From Rhizobium ruizarguesonis (GTDB taxonomy: Bacteria; Pseudomonadota; Alphaproteobacteria; Rhizobiales; Rhizobiaceae): a stretch of 64,000 nt of DNA. Each line of letters starts with the position of its first letter. The stretch's first letter is position 1. The DNA lies in NCBI RefSeq assembly GCF_012349115.1, contig NZ_PQIG01000046.1, positions 1 to 64,000 on the forward strand, written 5' to 3'. The translations under genes were made by a program, and so were the position numbers. Below are positions 24,907 to 33,176 of the stretch, in pieces. The notes below the pieces were generated by a model that searched no databases, was not told the DNA's origin, and saw only the letters and a program-made list of their open reading frames with translations.

Positions 24907-26553
24907 ATGAAAAAATATCTACTTGCAGCTGCAGCATTAACGCTGCTTTCGGGATCCGCCGTGGCGCAGACGATCCTCACGGTGAACATCGAACCGGCAA
25001 CGACCTGGGTTCGCAACTTCAACCCGTTCAACCAGACCTCGTCGCGCCAGTCCACGCTAGACTTCATCTACGAGCCGCTGGTCGTCTTCAATCGCTTCGA
25101 CAGCAACAAGCCGGTCTATCGCCTGGCTGAAAGCTTCAAGCTCTCCGACGACCTGAAGAGCATCGATTTCAAGCTGCGTCCGAACCTGAAATGGTCGGAC
25201 GGCAAGCCGCTGACAGCAGCCGACGTCAAGTTCACCTATGATTACCTGAAGAAGTTCCCGGCGCTCGATTTCGTCAGCATCTGGACCTTCATCACCGATG
25301 TCCAGGCGGTCGACGGCCAGACGGTCCGCTTCACGCTCGCCAATCCGAGCTCGCTTGCGGCCGAGCAAATCTCGCAGCTGCCGATCGTTCCCGAACATGT
25401 CTGGAAGGATGTCGCGGATCCCGTCACCTTCGCCAACGAGACCCCGGTTGGCAGCGGTCCGCTGACCGAGGTGCCGCGCTTCACCGGCCAGACCTACGAC
25501 CAGTGCCGCAACCCGAACTACTGGGACAACGAGCACCTGAAGGTCGATTGCATGCGCTTCCCGCAGCTTGCCGACAACAACCAGATGCTGACCGCAACGG
25601 CCGACGGCACGCTCGACTGGGGCGTCTCTTTCATTCCCGATATCGACAATGTCTATGTTTCCAAGGATCCGGCGCATTTCCACTACTGGTATTCGCCAAG
25701 CAGCATGGTCGCCTTCCTGTTCAACCTGGAAACGGCGAACGAGAACAACAAGAAGGCCTTCAACGATCTGAAGTTCCGCCGGGCTGTCTCGATGGCGCTC
25801 GACCGCAAGACGATGATCGACGTCGCCGGCTACGGCTATCCGACGCTGAACGAAGACCCCGGACTGATGGGCGAGCTCTACAAGAGCTGGGCGGACCCGT
25901 CCGTCAAGGCCGACTTCGGCAAATTCGCAACCTATGATGCCGATGCCGCCAAGGCCCTGCTCGACGAGGCGGGCTACAAGGACAAGGACGGCGACGGTTT
26001 CCGCGACAATCCCGACGGCACCAAGATCTCCTTCTCGATCATCGTCCCGAGCGCCTGGACGGATTGGATCGATACCGTCAACCTCGCCGTCGAAGGCATG
26101 CAGGCGGTCGGCATCGACGCCAAGATCGAAACGCCGGAGGAAGCTGTCTGGACCGGCAACCTCATCAACGGCACCTTCGATGCGGCGATCAACAGCCTGC
26201 CGGCATCGGCTTCGCCCTATTACCCCTACAAGCGCGCCTTCAGCGCCTCGGACAAGGGCAAGACCCGCTTCACCGCGCAGCGCTGGTTCAACCCGGAGGT
26301 CGAAAAACTCGTCACCGAGTTCACCCAGACCGCCGATCTTACCAAGCAGAAGGACGCGATGAACAAGGCGCAGCGCATCGTCGCCGAAAACATGCCTGTG
26401 ATTCCGGTGTTCAACAATCCGAACTGGTATCAGTACAACACCAAGCGCTTCACCGGCTGGTCGACCAAGGAAAACCCCTTCGTCAATCCGTCGATCTCGC
26501 GGACCAATCCGGCACGCCTGCTGAACCTCCTGGCCCTCGAGCCGGTCAAGTAA
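24907..26553 (+). CDS. Oligosaccharide/peptide ABC substrate-binding protein (SBP_bac_5)
   Basis: 548 residues with a signal peptide (about 1-20, GSAVAQ) and a family-5 binding fold. Residues 359-368 read DKDGDGFRDN, a calcium-loop-like insertion seen in family-5 proteins that bind oligosaccharides (cellobiose or chito-oligosaccharide binders). Following nagZ by 43 bp, it most likely binds amino-sugar oligosaccharides or muropeptides. A hairpin follows the stop. Confidence 0.9.
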   Translation: MKKYLLAAAALTLLSGSAVAQTILTVNIEPATTWVRNFNPFNQTSSRQSTLDFIYEPLVVFNRFDSNKPVYRLAESFKLSDDLKSIDFKLRPNLKWSDGKPLTAADVKFTYDYLKKFPALDFVSIWTFITDVQAVDGQTVRFTLANPSSLAAEQISQLPIVPEHVWKDVADPVTFANETPVGSGPLTEVPRFTGQTYDQCRNPNYWDNEHLKVDCMRFPQLADNNQMLTATADGTLDWGVSFIPDIDNVYVSKDPAHFHYWYSPSSMVAFLFNLETANENNKKAFNDLKFRRAVSMALDRKTMIDVAGYGYPTLNEDPGLMGELYKSWADPSVKADFGKFATYDADAAKALLDEAGYKDKDGDGFRDNPDGTKISFSIIVPSAWTDWIDTVNLAVEGMQAVGIDAKIETPEEAVWTGNLINGTFDAAINSLPASASPYYPYKRAFSASDKGKTRFTAQRWFNPEVEKLVTEFTQTADLTKQKDAMNKAQRIVAENMPVIPVFNNPNWYQYNTKRFTGWSTKENPFVNPSISRTNPARLLNLLALEPVK

Positions 26554-26570
26554 GCATCGCAATCCTCGGG

Positions 26571-26589
26571 AGCGGCGTAAAGCGCCGCT
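26571..26589 (+). terminator. Hairpin between binding protein and permease (NagZ operon)
   Basis: AGCGGCG and CGCCGCT form a perfect 7-bp stem with a 5-nt loop, 17 bp after the binding-protein stop and 20 bp before the permease start. No T-tract; likely a processing or stability element. Confidence 0.6.
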
Positions 26590-26609
26590 TCCGTCACGAC
26601 GGAGTTCCC

Positions 26610-27587
26610 ATGGCTTTCCTGCTTCGCCGCCTCGTCTTCTACATGGCAGCCTTCATCGCGGCAGCGACGATCAATTTCTTCCTGCCGCGTCTGATGCCGG
26701 GCGATCCGGTGCAGATCATGTTCTCCAGCGCCGGCACCGAATTGCCGCCGGAAAGCCTGCAGGCGCTGAAGCTCACCTTCGGCTTCGTCGACGGTCCGCT
26801 CTGGCAACAGTACCTCACCTATCTCGGCAGCATCTTCACCGGCGATCTCGGCCGCTCGATCAAATATTTCCCGCTGCCGGTCACCTCGGTGCTCGGCCAT
26901 GCGCTGGTCTGGACCGTCGGCCTGATGGGCACGGCGACGATCGTGAGCTTCGCGCTCGGCACCTTCCTCGGCATCGTCGCCGCCTGGCGCCGCGGCAGCA
27001 GGTTCGATGTCGTCGTCTCCGTCGGCGCGATCTTCGCCACCTCGGTACCGGCCGTCGTCACCTCGCTGATCGTGCTCTTCATCTTCGGCTTCACGCTCGG
27101 CTGGTTTCCGAACGGTTATGCCGCCGACCCATCGCTCGATCCGGCCTTCAGCCTGCAATATGTCGGCAGCCTCGCCTATCATGGCATCCTGCCGATGGTG
27201 ACGCTCTGCACTGTGCTGATCGGCGGCTTCACCGTCACCATGCGCAACAACATGATCAACCTGCTCGGCGAGGACTATATCGTCATGGCCCGCGCCAAGG
27301 GCCTTTCGGACCGGCATGTGATGCTCTGGTACGCTGCGCGCAACGCCCTGCTGCCGACCGTCTCCAGCCTTGCCATCGCCATCGGCACCATCCTTGGCGG
27401 CTCGCTGGTGACGGAGGTCGTCTATAACTATCCCGGCCTCGGCAATATTCTCTACCAGGCGATCCTCGCCCGCGATTACCCCGTCATTCAGGGCCAGCTC
27501 CTGATCATGACCGCGACCATGCTGATCGCCAATTTTATCGTCGACGTCAGCTATGTCATGCTCGACCCGCGGCTGAAGGGAGCGTGA
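26610..27587 (+). CDS. ABC permease, DppB-like (NagZ operon)
   Basis: 325 residues, opening MAFLLRRLVFYMAAFIAA, with LMPGDPVQIMFSS and the ATPase-contact loop DYIVMARAKGLSDRHVMLWYAARN. ATG 26610 follows CGGAG at short distance. Forms the membrane pore with the next gene product. Confidence 0.92.
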   Translation: MAFLLRRLVFYMAAFIAAATINFFLPRLMPGDPVQIMFSSAGTELPPESLQALKLTFGFVDGPLWQQYLTYLGSIFTGDLGRSIKYFPLPVTSVLGHALVWTVGLMGTATIVSFALGTFLGIVAAWRRGSRFDVVVSVGAIFATSVPAVVTSLIVLFIFGFTLGWFPNGYAADPSLDPAFSLQYVGSLAYHGILPMVTLCTVLIGGFTVTMRNNMINLLGEDYIVMARAKGLSDRHVMLWYAARNALLPTVSSLAIAIGTILGGSLVTEVVYNYPGLGNILYQAILARDYPVIQGQLLIMTATMLIANFIVDVSYVMLDPRLKGA

Positions 27588-27588
27588 G

Positions 27589-28467
27589 ATGAAGACCCTG
27601 CTTCGAAACCGCAAGGCGCTCGTCGGTCTCGTCATCATCGCCTTCATCGTCCTCGTCGCGATCGCAGCGCCGCTGCTGACGCAGTACGATCCCGCCGCCC
27701 GCACCGGACGACCGCACCAGCCGCCGTCGCTAGACCATATCCTCGGTACGACCCGCATCGGCCAGGATGTCTTTGCCCGGCTGATCTACGGTGCCCGCAC
27801 CTCGCTTGCCGTCGGCTTCGGCGCCGGCCTGCTGATCACGCTCGTCGGTACCGCGCTCGGCATCATCTCCGGCTATCGCGGCGGCAAGACCGACGAGATC
27901 ATCAGCTTCTTCACCAATATGGTGCTGGTCGTCCCGAACCTGCCGCTGCTGCTCGTGCTTGCCGCCTTCATCGGCCAGGCAAGCCCCCTCGTCATCGCCC
28001 TCATCCTCGGCGCCACCTCCTGGGCCTGGGGCGCACGCGTCACCCGTGCCGAAACGCTCTCCGTCAAGCAGAAGGATTTCGTCAAATCGGCCGAGATGAT
28101 GGGTGAGCCGCAATGGCGCATCATGACATTCGAGATCTTTCCCAACGTGATTTCAATCGTCGGCATCAATTTCATCGGCAGCGTCATCTTCGCGATCATT
28201 ACCGAGGCGACGCTGGAATTCCTCGGTCTCGGCGATCCGAGAGCGATCTCCTGGGGCACCATGCTCTACAACGCGCAGAAGGCCTCGGCTCTTTCGGTCG
28301 GCGCCTGGTGGGATATCCTCACCCCCTGCTTCGCGCTCGCCTTCCTCGGCATCGGCATGTCATTGCTGAACTTCGCCGTCGACGAGATCGCCAATCCGCG
28401 GCTGCGCACCGGCAATCACCTGAAGCGCTGGTCCCTGCTCGTCCGTTCCGGGGAGGGCCGCCTGTGA
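27589..28467 (+). CDS. ABC permease, DppC-like (NagZ operon)
   Basis: 292 residues with about six membrane helices, HILGTTRIGQDVFARLIYGARTSL and the EAA loop VKSAEMMGEPQWRIMTFEIFPN. It begins 1 bp after the DppB-like stop. The C-type permease of oligosaccharide-type family-5 importers often looks like this. Confidence 0.92.
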   Translation: MKTLLRNRKALVGLVIIAFIVLVAIAAPLLTQYDPAARTGRPHQPPSLDHILGTTRIGQDVFARLIYGARTSLAVGFGAGLLITLVGTALGIISGYRGGKTDEIISFFTNMVLVVPNLPLLLVLAAFIGQASPLVIALILGATSWAWGARVTRAETLSVKQKDFVKSAEMMGEPQWRIMTFEIFPNVISIVGINFIGSVIFAIITEATLEFLGLGDPRAISWGTMLYNAQKASALSVGAWWDILTPCFALAFLGIGMSLLNFAVDEIANPRLRTGNHLKRWSLLVRSGEGRL

Positions 28468-29267
28468 CGCAGCCGCTGCTGTCGGTGAGGAACCTCACCA
28501 TCGACTATATCGGCGAGGAGAAGGATTTTCGCGCCGTCAACGATGTCAGCTTCGACGTCGCGCCCGGCGAGGTCTTCGGCCTTGCCGGCGAATCCGGCTG
28601 CGGCAAGAGCACCATCGCGTTTGCCATCAGCCGCCTGCACAAGCCGCCGGCGCTGATCCGCAAGGAGAGCCGCATCCTGCTCGATGGCCGCGACGTGCTC
28701 GGCCTCGACCGGCAGGCGCTCAGCGCCTTCCGCTGGCGCGAGGTTGCCATGGTGTTCCAGAGCGCCATGAACTCGCTGAACCCGGTGCTGCGCATCGAGG
28801 CGCAATTCTACGACATGCTGCGCACCCACAAGAACATGAGCCGTGCGGAAGCCCGCGAGCGCACCGCCGAGATGCTGACGCTCGTCGACATCGCGCCGGA
28901 TCGCATGCGCGACTATCCGCACCAGTTTTCCGGCGGCATGCGCCAGCGCATCGTCATCGCCATCTGCATGGCGCTCGATCCGAAGCTCGTCGTCATGGAC
29001 GAGCCGACGACGGCGCTCGACGTCGTCGTCCAGCGCGAAATCCTGCAGCGCATCAACGAATTGCGCCGCAGCTTCGGCTTCTCCGTGCTGTTCATCACCC
29101 ATGATCTCGGCCTGATGGTGCAGTTTTGCGACCGCATCGGCATCATGCTTGCCGGCCGGCTGGTGGAGCAGAACACGGCCGAGGCGATCTACAGGACGCC
29201 AAAGCACGACTACACGAAGAAGCTCTGGGCCTCCTTCCCCTCGCTGCATGGAGGAGTGCTGCTATGA
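28464..29267 (+). CDS. ABC ATPase, DppD-like (NagZ operon)
   Basis: 267 residues starting with GTG that overlaps the permease stop (GTGA). Walker A GESGCGKS, signature FSGGMRQR, Walker B LVVMDEP, His switch ITHDLG. One of two separate ATPases here, unlike the fused ATPases of the two other peptide-type operons in the window. Confidence 0.92.
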   Translation: MTQPLLSVRNLTIDYIGEEKDFRAVNDVSFDVAPGEVFGLAGESGCGKSTIAFAISRLHKPPALIRKESRILLDGRDVLGLDRQALSAFRWREVAMVFQSAMNSLNPVLRIEAQFYDMLRTHKNMSRAEARERTAEMLTLVDIAPDRMRDYPHQFSGGMRQRIVIAICMALDPKLVVMDEPTTALDVVVQREILQRINELRRSFGFSVLFITHDLGLMVQFCDRIGIMLAGRLVEQNTAEAIYRTPKHDYTKKLWASFPSLHGGVLL

Positions 29268-30163
29268 CCGACGCCATTCTCGCACTCGATAGCGTGACGA
29301 AGACCTTCGGCCATGGCTCCGGGGCCGTGCATGCGGCGCGCGCCATCTCTTTTTCGCTGCATGCCGGCCGGGCGCTGGCGTTGGTTGGCGAATCCGGCAG
29401 CGGCAAGACCACCTGCGCCCGCATGGCGATGCGCGAATATCTGCCGACATCGGGCCGGATTCTCTACAAGGGCCGGCCTGTCGAGGCGGCGAAATCCGCC
29501 GAGATCGCCCGCTACCGCCGCTCGGTGCAGATGATCTTCCAGGACCCCTTTGCCTCGCTGAACCCCGCCCACACCATCGCCCATCATCTCAGGCGGCCGC
29601 TGAAGCTGCACCGCCCGGAGATCAAGGGGGCAGAGATCGACGTTGCGGTCCGCGAACTGCTGCAGCGCGTCAGGCTCGATCCCGATCTCGTCGCGCCGAA
29701 ATATCCGCATGAACTTTCCGGCGGTCAGCGCCAGCGCGTCAACATCGCTCGCGCCTTGGCCGTCAAGCCGGAGGTCATCGTCGCCGACGAACCGACCTCG
29801 ATGCTCGACGTCTCGGTGCGCCTCGGCGTGCTGAACCTGTTGAACGAGATGAAGCGGGAGCTGAATCTCGGCCTGCTTTACATCACCCATGATATCGCCA
29901 CCGCCCGTTACGTCGCCGAGGACATCGCCGTGATGTATGCCGGCCAGATCGTCGAATGGGGCAGCGTCGCCAAGGTGATCGACAATCCGCTGCATCCCTA
30001 TACCCGGCTGCTGCTCTCGGCCGTGCCCGATCCGGACGTCCGGTTCGACGACCCGAAGGCCCGGCTGAGGCCCGACGAGGTGGAAGATATCCGCCGCCGT
30101 TCGGCCATGCCGCAGGACGACATCGTCGAATTCGAGCAGGACCATTTCATGCGGATGATCTGA
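29264..30163 (+). CDS. ABC ATPase, DppF-like (NagZ operon)
   Basis: 299 residues, ATGA overlap with the previous gene and GGAGGAG upstream. Walker A GESGSGKT, signature LSGGQRQR, Walker B VIVADEP, and the oligopeptide tail HPYTRLLLSAVP. A short inverted repeat (GAGGCC / GGCCTC, 30162-30181) overlaps its stop codon and may mark the transcript end. Confidence 0.92.
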   Translation: MTDAILALDSVTKTFGHGSGAVHAARAISFSLHAGRALALVGESGSGKTTCARMAMREYLPTSGRILYKGRPVEAAKSAEIARYRRSVQMIFQDPFASLNPAHTIAHHLRRPLKLHRPEIKGAEIDVAVRELLQRVRLDPDLVAPKYPHELSGGQRQRVNIARALAVKPEVIVADEPTSMLDVSVRLGVLNLLNEMKRELNLGLLYITHDIATARYVAEDIAVMYAGQIVEWGSVAKVIDNPLHPYTRLLLSAVPDPDVRFDDPKARLRPDEVEDIRRRSAMPQDDIVEFEQDHFMRMI

Positions 30164-30233
30164 GGCCGGCTTGCTGGCCTCGTCGCGTGCCCTATGCTAG
30201 GGGACGGTCCCTTTCATATGAGGCGAAGCCGTC

Positions 30234-30914
30234 ATGCTGCCCTGGATCCAGCTCGATTCCGCGACCATTCCCGGTGAAAACGGCGAATTGCGGCTAAAGC
30301 AGCGCGGCAGCGAGTTCTCGATCATGCTCGGCGCCAACGAGTTGATGAACAGCCGCCTCAGCGGTTCGGAGGAAGCGCTGGCGACCCTTTCCTGGGATCG
30401 CATCAAGTCGCACCCGAAGCCAAGGATCTTGATCGGTGGGCTCGGCATGGGCTTTACCCTGCGCGCCGCTCTCGCCGTCCTTCCCGAAGATGCCGGCGTC
30501 ACCGTCGCCGAACTGGTGCCGGCCGTGATCGCCTGGGCACGCGGGCCGATGGCCGAGGTCTTCCAGGGCTGTCTCGACGATCCGCGCGTCGGCATCCATC
30601 AGGGCGATGTCGGCGAAGCGATCCGCGCCGGCAAGGGCGCCTATGATGCGATCCTGCTCGATGTCGACAACGGCCCTGATGGCCTGACCCGCAAATCCAA
30701 CGACCGGCTCTACGATTTTGCCGGCCTTCGCGCCGCCAGCGACGCGCTGCGCCCCGGCGGCGTGCTCGCCGTCTGGTCCTCCGGTCCCGATCCCGATTTC
30801 ACGCGACGTCTCAAGGGCAGCGGTTTTTCCGTTGACGCCGTCAATACGCGCGCCAACGGCAAACGCGGCGGCGCCCGCCACGTCATCTGGCTGGCCGTCA
30901 AGCCGGTGAAATGA
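30234..30914 (+). CDS. Spermidine-synthase-like SAM-binding protein
   Basis: 226 residues with a Rossmann methyltransferase fold: ILIGGLGMGFTLR (SAM glycine loop, about 65-77), VTVAELVPAVI (acidic ribose contact), YDAILLDVDNGP and LRPGGVLAVWSS. It resembles the polyamine-synthase-like methyltransferases annotated as spermidine synthase, but the catalytic residues for aminopropyl transfer are not evident. The gene sits alone after the NagZ operon. A TATGCTA -10-like site lies about 40 bp upstream. It is convergent with the aldolase, 3 bp apart. Confidence 0.78.
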   Translation: MLPWIQLDSATIPGENGELRLKQRGSEFSIMLGANELMNSRLSGSEEALATLSWDRIKSHPKPRILIGGLGMGFTLRAALAVLPEDAGVTVAELVPAVIAWARGPMAEVFQGCLDDPRVGIHQGDVGEAIRAGKGAYDAILLDVDNGPDGLTRKSNDRLYDFAGLRAASDALRPGGVLAVWSSGPDPDFTRRLKGSGFSVDAVNTRANGKRGGARHVIWLAVKPVK

Positions 30915-30917
30915 CGT

Positions 30918-31709
30918 TCAAGCCGAAGCGATCCTGCGGGCGGCATTGATGGCGCGGCGAGCGCCGGAGCGCAGTTGCGCGGTCTCCGCACCGGCAATGA
31001 CCAGATCGAAACCGAATTTCAGCAGCTCGCCGGCCCGTTCGCCGTCGCCGGCGAAGGCGCAGGCGAATTTGCCGTGGGCGCGGCAGCGCGAAACGGCATG
31101 CTGCATGGCGCTGTCGATCTCGGCGGCGTTCGGCGCCACCTGGTCGCCGTTCGAGAGTGCGATCGAAAGGTCGGAGGGACCGATGAAAATGCCATCGATG
31201 CCGGCAACGCCGAGAATGTCGTCGATCGCCTCGAGTGCTGCCCGGGTCTCGACCATGGCGATGGCGACGGTGAGCGCATTGGCGTTCTTCAGATAATCAT
31301 CGGCCGACAGGCCGGTATGGTTCAGCGCCAGCGACGGTCCCCAGCTGCGTTCGCCGAGAGGCGGGTATTTGGTGGCCTTGACGAAGGCTTGGGCGTCTTC
31401 GGCCGAATTGATCATCGGCGCGATGATGCCGGAGGCTCCGGCATCGAGCAGGCGCGAGGCGGACGCGAAATCACCGACCGGTATGCGTGCCAGCGCTGGC
31501 TTGCCGGCAAGGCGCACCTGGGCGACGGCGTTCGCTGCCGAGGGCATGTCCCACATGCCGTGCTGCATATCCAGCACGATGGTGTCGAAGGCCTCCTGCG
31601 CCAGGTGGTTGGCGAGCGTGGCGTCGGGAATACCGATCCAGGCGGAGATCATGCCACCCCGGTGCTGCCTGATCCGGTCCGCAAAGCCGTCGATTTCAGC
31701 TGCGCTCAT
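30918..31709 (-). CDS. HpcH/HpaI family aldolase
   Basis: 263 residues, a TIM barrel class II (metal) pyruvate aldolase fold: TIVLDMQHGMWD, ARIPVGDFASASRLLDAGASGIIAPMI in parts, MVETRAALEAIDDIL and GIFIGPSDLSIALS. Members cleave 2-keto-3-deoxy acids such as 2-dehydro-3-deoxyglucarate or 4-hydroxy-2-oxoheptanedioate to pyruvate plus an aldehyde. The metal ligands Glu (MVETR) and Asp (GPSD) are present. No sugar-acid pathway genes adjoin it, so the substrate is open. Confidence 0.87.
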   Translation of the reverse strand: MSAAEIDGFADRIRQHRGGMISAWIGIPDATLANHLAQEAFDTIVLDMQHGMWDMPSAANAVAQVRLAGKPALARIPVGDFASASRLLDAGASGIIAPMINSAEDAQAFVKATKYPPLGERSWGPSLALNHTGLSADDYLKNANALTVAIAMVETRAALEAIDDILGVAGIDGIFIGPSDLSIALSNGDQVAPNAAEIDSAMQHAVSRCRAHGKFACAFAGDGERAGELLKFGFDLVIAGAETAQLRSGARRAINAARRIASA

Positions 31710-31815
31710 GCCATTCTCCTCAGTTCGACAGGCCGCCAGCGGCCAGAGATTTCACCTCGAGGAACTCGTCGATGTCGAATTCCCTCAAAGCCATGCACGG
31801 GTTGCCGGCTCATCC

Positions 31816-32013
31816 TCACCGGCGCAGCCGCGAAATAATGACCGTCACGGCGATCCCCGCCACAGCCATGATGCCTCCCCAAAGAACCCAGATGCTTTGG
31901 TTGATCATGAAACTGGATGACGGATAGGGAAAATAGCCGCTTCCCTGTGCGATCCAGATCAGTCCCAAGAAGATCATGAGCAGTCCAACGACGTATCCGA
32001 CGGTTCGCGACAT
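31816..32013 (-). CDS. Small two-helix membrane protein, unknown
   Basis: 65 residues from the ATG at 32013 (MSRTVGYVVGLLMIFLGLIW), with two hydrophobic segments (about 5-20 and 36-57) and a basic tail SRLRR. GGAAGGG lies upstream of the start; an ATG 11 codons earlier is possible. No family is recognised. The 106 bp before the aldolase start holds nothing I can name. Confidence 0.55.
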   Translation of the reverse strand: MSRTVGYVVGLLMIFLGLIWIAQGSGYFPYPSSSFMINQSIWVLWGGIMAVAGIAVTVIISRLRR

Positions 32014-32133
32014 GCTTCGGCCCTTCCCTATGAATCGATGCCACAATGTCGATCGGCGTCGGTCATGACAAGGCTTCTCTCCTGAGCGCGAACATATTCC
32101 GGATGCAACGGCGCGCTGGCCTCGGTCCGAATG

Positions 32134-33036
32134 TCAGGTCCTGCCGACTTCATCCACCAGCCAGGTGCTGAGCCTCTCGCTATCAATATTTGCCGATCGC
32201 GGCGGTATCAGCCAGTAACCACGGTCGGGTGCCTCGAGCGGCGGCCCGGCTTCCACCAGCATATGTGTGGAGAGAAGCGTATCGACCAGCCCCATCCAGC
32301 CGATCGCCACGCCCTGCTCGCTGAGAGCGGCCTGGACGACCAGCGAGTAGGTATTGAAACTGACATCACCGCGGCCGGCATGGAGATCGCGAGTAACGGA
32401 GAATTCGGCAAGATAACTTCGCCAATCGAACCAGGGCGGTGGCGTCGGCGAGTCGAGATGGATCAGGACCGCCTTGGCAAGAAGCTGCGGATCGTCGAAC
32501 GGGCCGTTGCGATCGAGAAAGCCTTTCGTGCAGACGGGCACGACCTTTTCCTGCAGCAGAAGCGATCCGATAGCGCCGAATTCCGCCCGCGTCCCAAAAA
32601 CTACCACCACATCTGCGTCGTCGCGAAAGCCGGGCTCAAGCCTCTGGGTCGCGACGATCTGTATATCCGCTTCCGGGTGAAGCAGGCGAAAGCCGTGCAT
32701 GCGCGGGATCAGCCAAAGCGCTGAAAAGGCATAGTCGGTTCTCAGTCTGACGACCGGCCTTTGAGCCTCAGTGCGGAAACTGCGCGCCAGGGCATCGATA
32801 TCACCGACCGTTTTGGCGGCGACCTGGAAAAGCCGCTCTCCTTCCGCGGTCAACTCGACGCCGCGGTGCTGGCGGCGCAGCAGGGCGACGCCGAACTGCT
32901 CTTCCAGCCGCCGAATCTGATAGCTGACGGCCGGCTGCGTAAGGCCGAGACCTGCCGCCGCGGCCGAAAAGCTGCCGAGCCTTGCGACCTCCGCGAAAAT
33001 GCGCATCCATCCCAGCTCAGGCGGGCGGTCTGGCAT
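32134..33036 (-). CDS. LysR-family transcriptional regulator, probable betC regulator
   Basis: 300 residues with an N-terminal winged helix (FAEVARLGSFSAAAAGLGLTQPAVSYQIRRLEEQ in parts, about 10-45) and a LysR effector domain. The ATG at 33036 has AAGGA 5 nt upstream; the frame extends only to a TTG. It is divergent from the choline-sulfatase gene, the standard arrangement for a LysR regulator and its target, so it probably responds to choline-O-sulfate or choline. Confidence 0.88.
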   Translation of the reverse strand: MPDRPPELGWMRIFAEVARLGSFSAAAAGLGLTQPAVSYQIRRLEEQFGVALLRRQHRGVELTAEGERLFQVAAKTVGDIDALARSFRTEAQRPVVRLRTDYAFSALWLIPRMHGFRLLHPEADIQIVATQRLEPGFRDDADVVVVFGTRAEFGAIGSLLLQEKVVPVCTKGFLDRNGPFDDPQLLAKAVLIHLDSPTPPPWFDWRSYLAEFSVTRDLHAGRGDVSFNTYSLVVQAALSEQGVAIGWMGLVDTLLSTHMLVEAGPPLEAPDRGYWLIPPRSANIDSERLSTWLVDEVGRT

Positions 33037-33063
33037 AAAAATTCCTTTTGACAACCATCGAAA

Positions 33064-33098
33064 AAAGCCAGCTTTACAGGCACGATGATACTGGCTTT
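33064..33098. promoter_or_regulatory. Inverted repeat in the LysR-betC intergenic region
   Basis: AAAGCCAG (33064-33071) and CTGGCTTT (33091-33098) form a perfect 8-bp inverted repeat with a 19-bp centre, midway between the divergent starts. A LysR tetramer site with this spacing would control both genes. Confidence 0.5.
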
Positions 33099-33176
33099 GA
33101 TAAGATCTGCAAATAGCAAGAGGGACGTTCCCTTCATCGGCCCCCCGGCCTTTGAGACCACAGGAGACAATTTCAC

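Noticed and set aside
30175..33140. Similar GGGACGKTCCC segments before the methyltransferase and betC
   Set aside because: Only a short partial match, found twice; too weak to call a shared operator.
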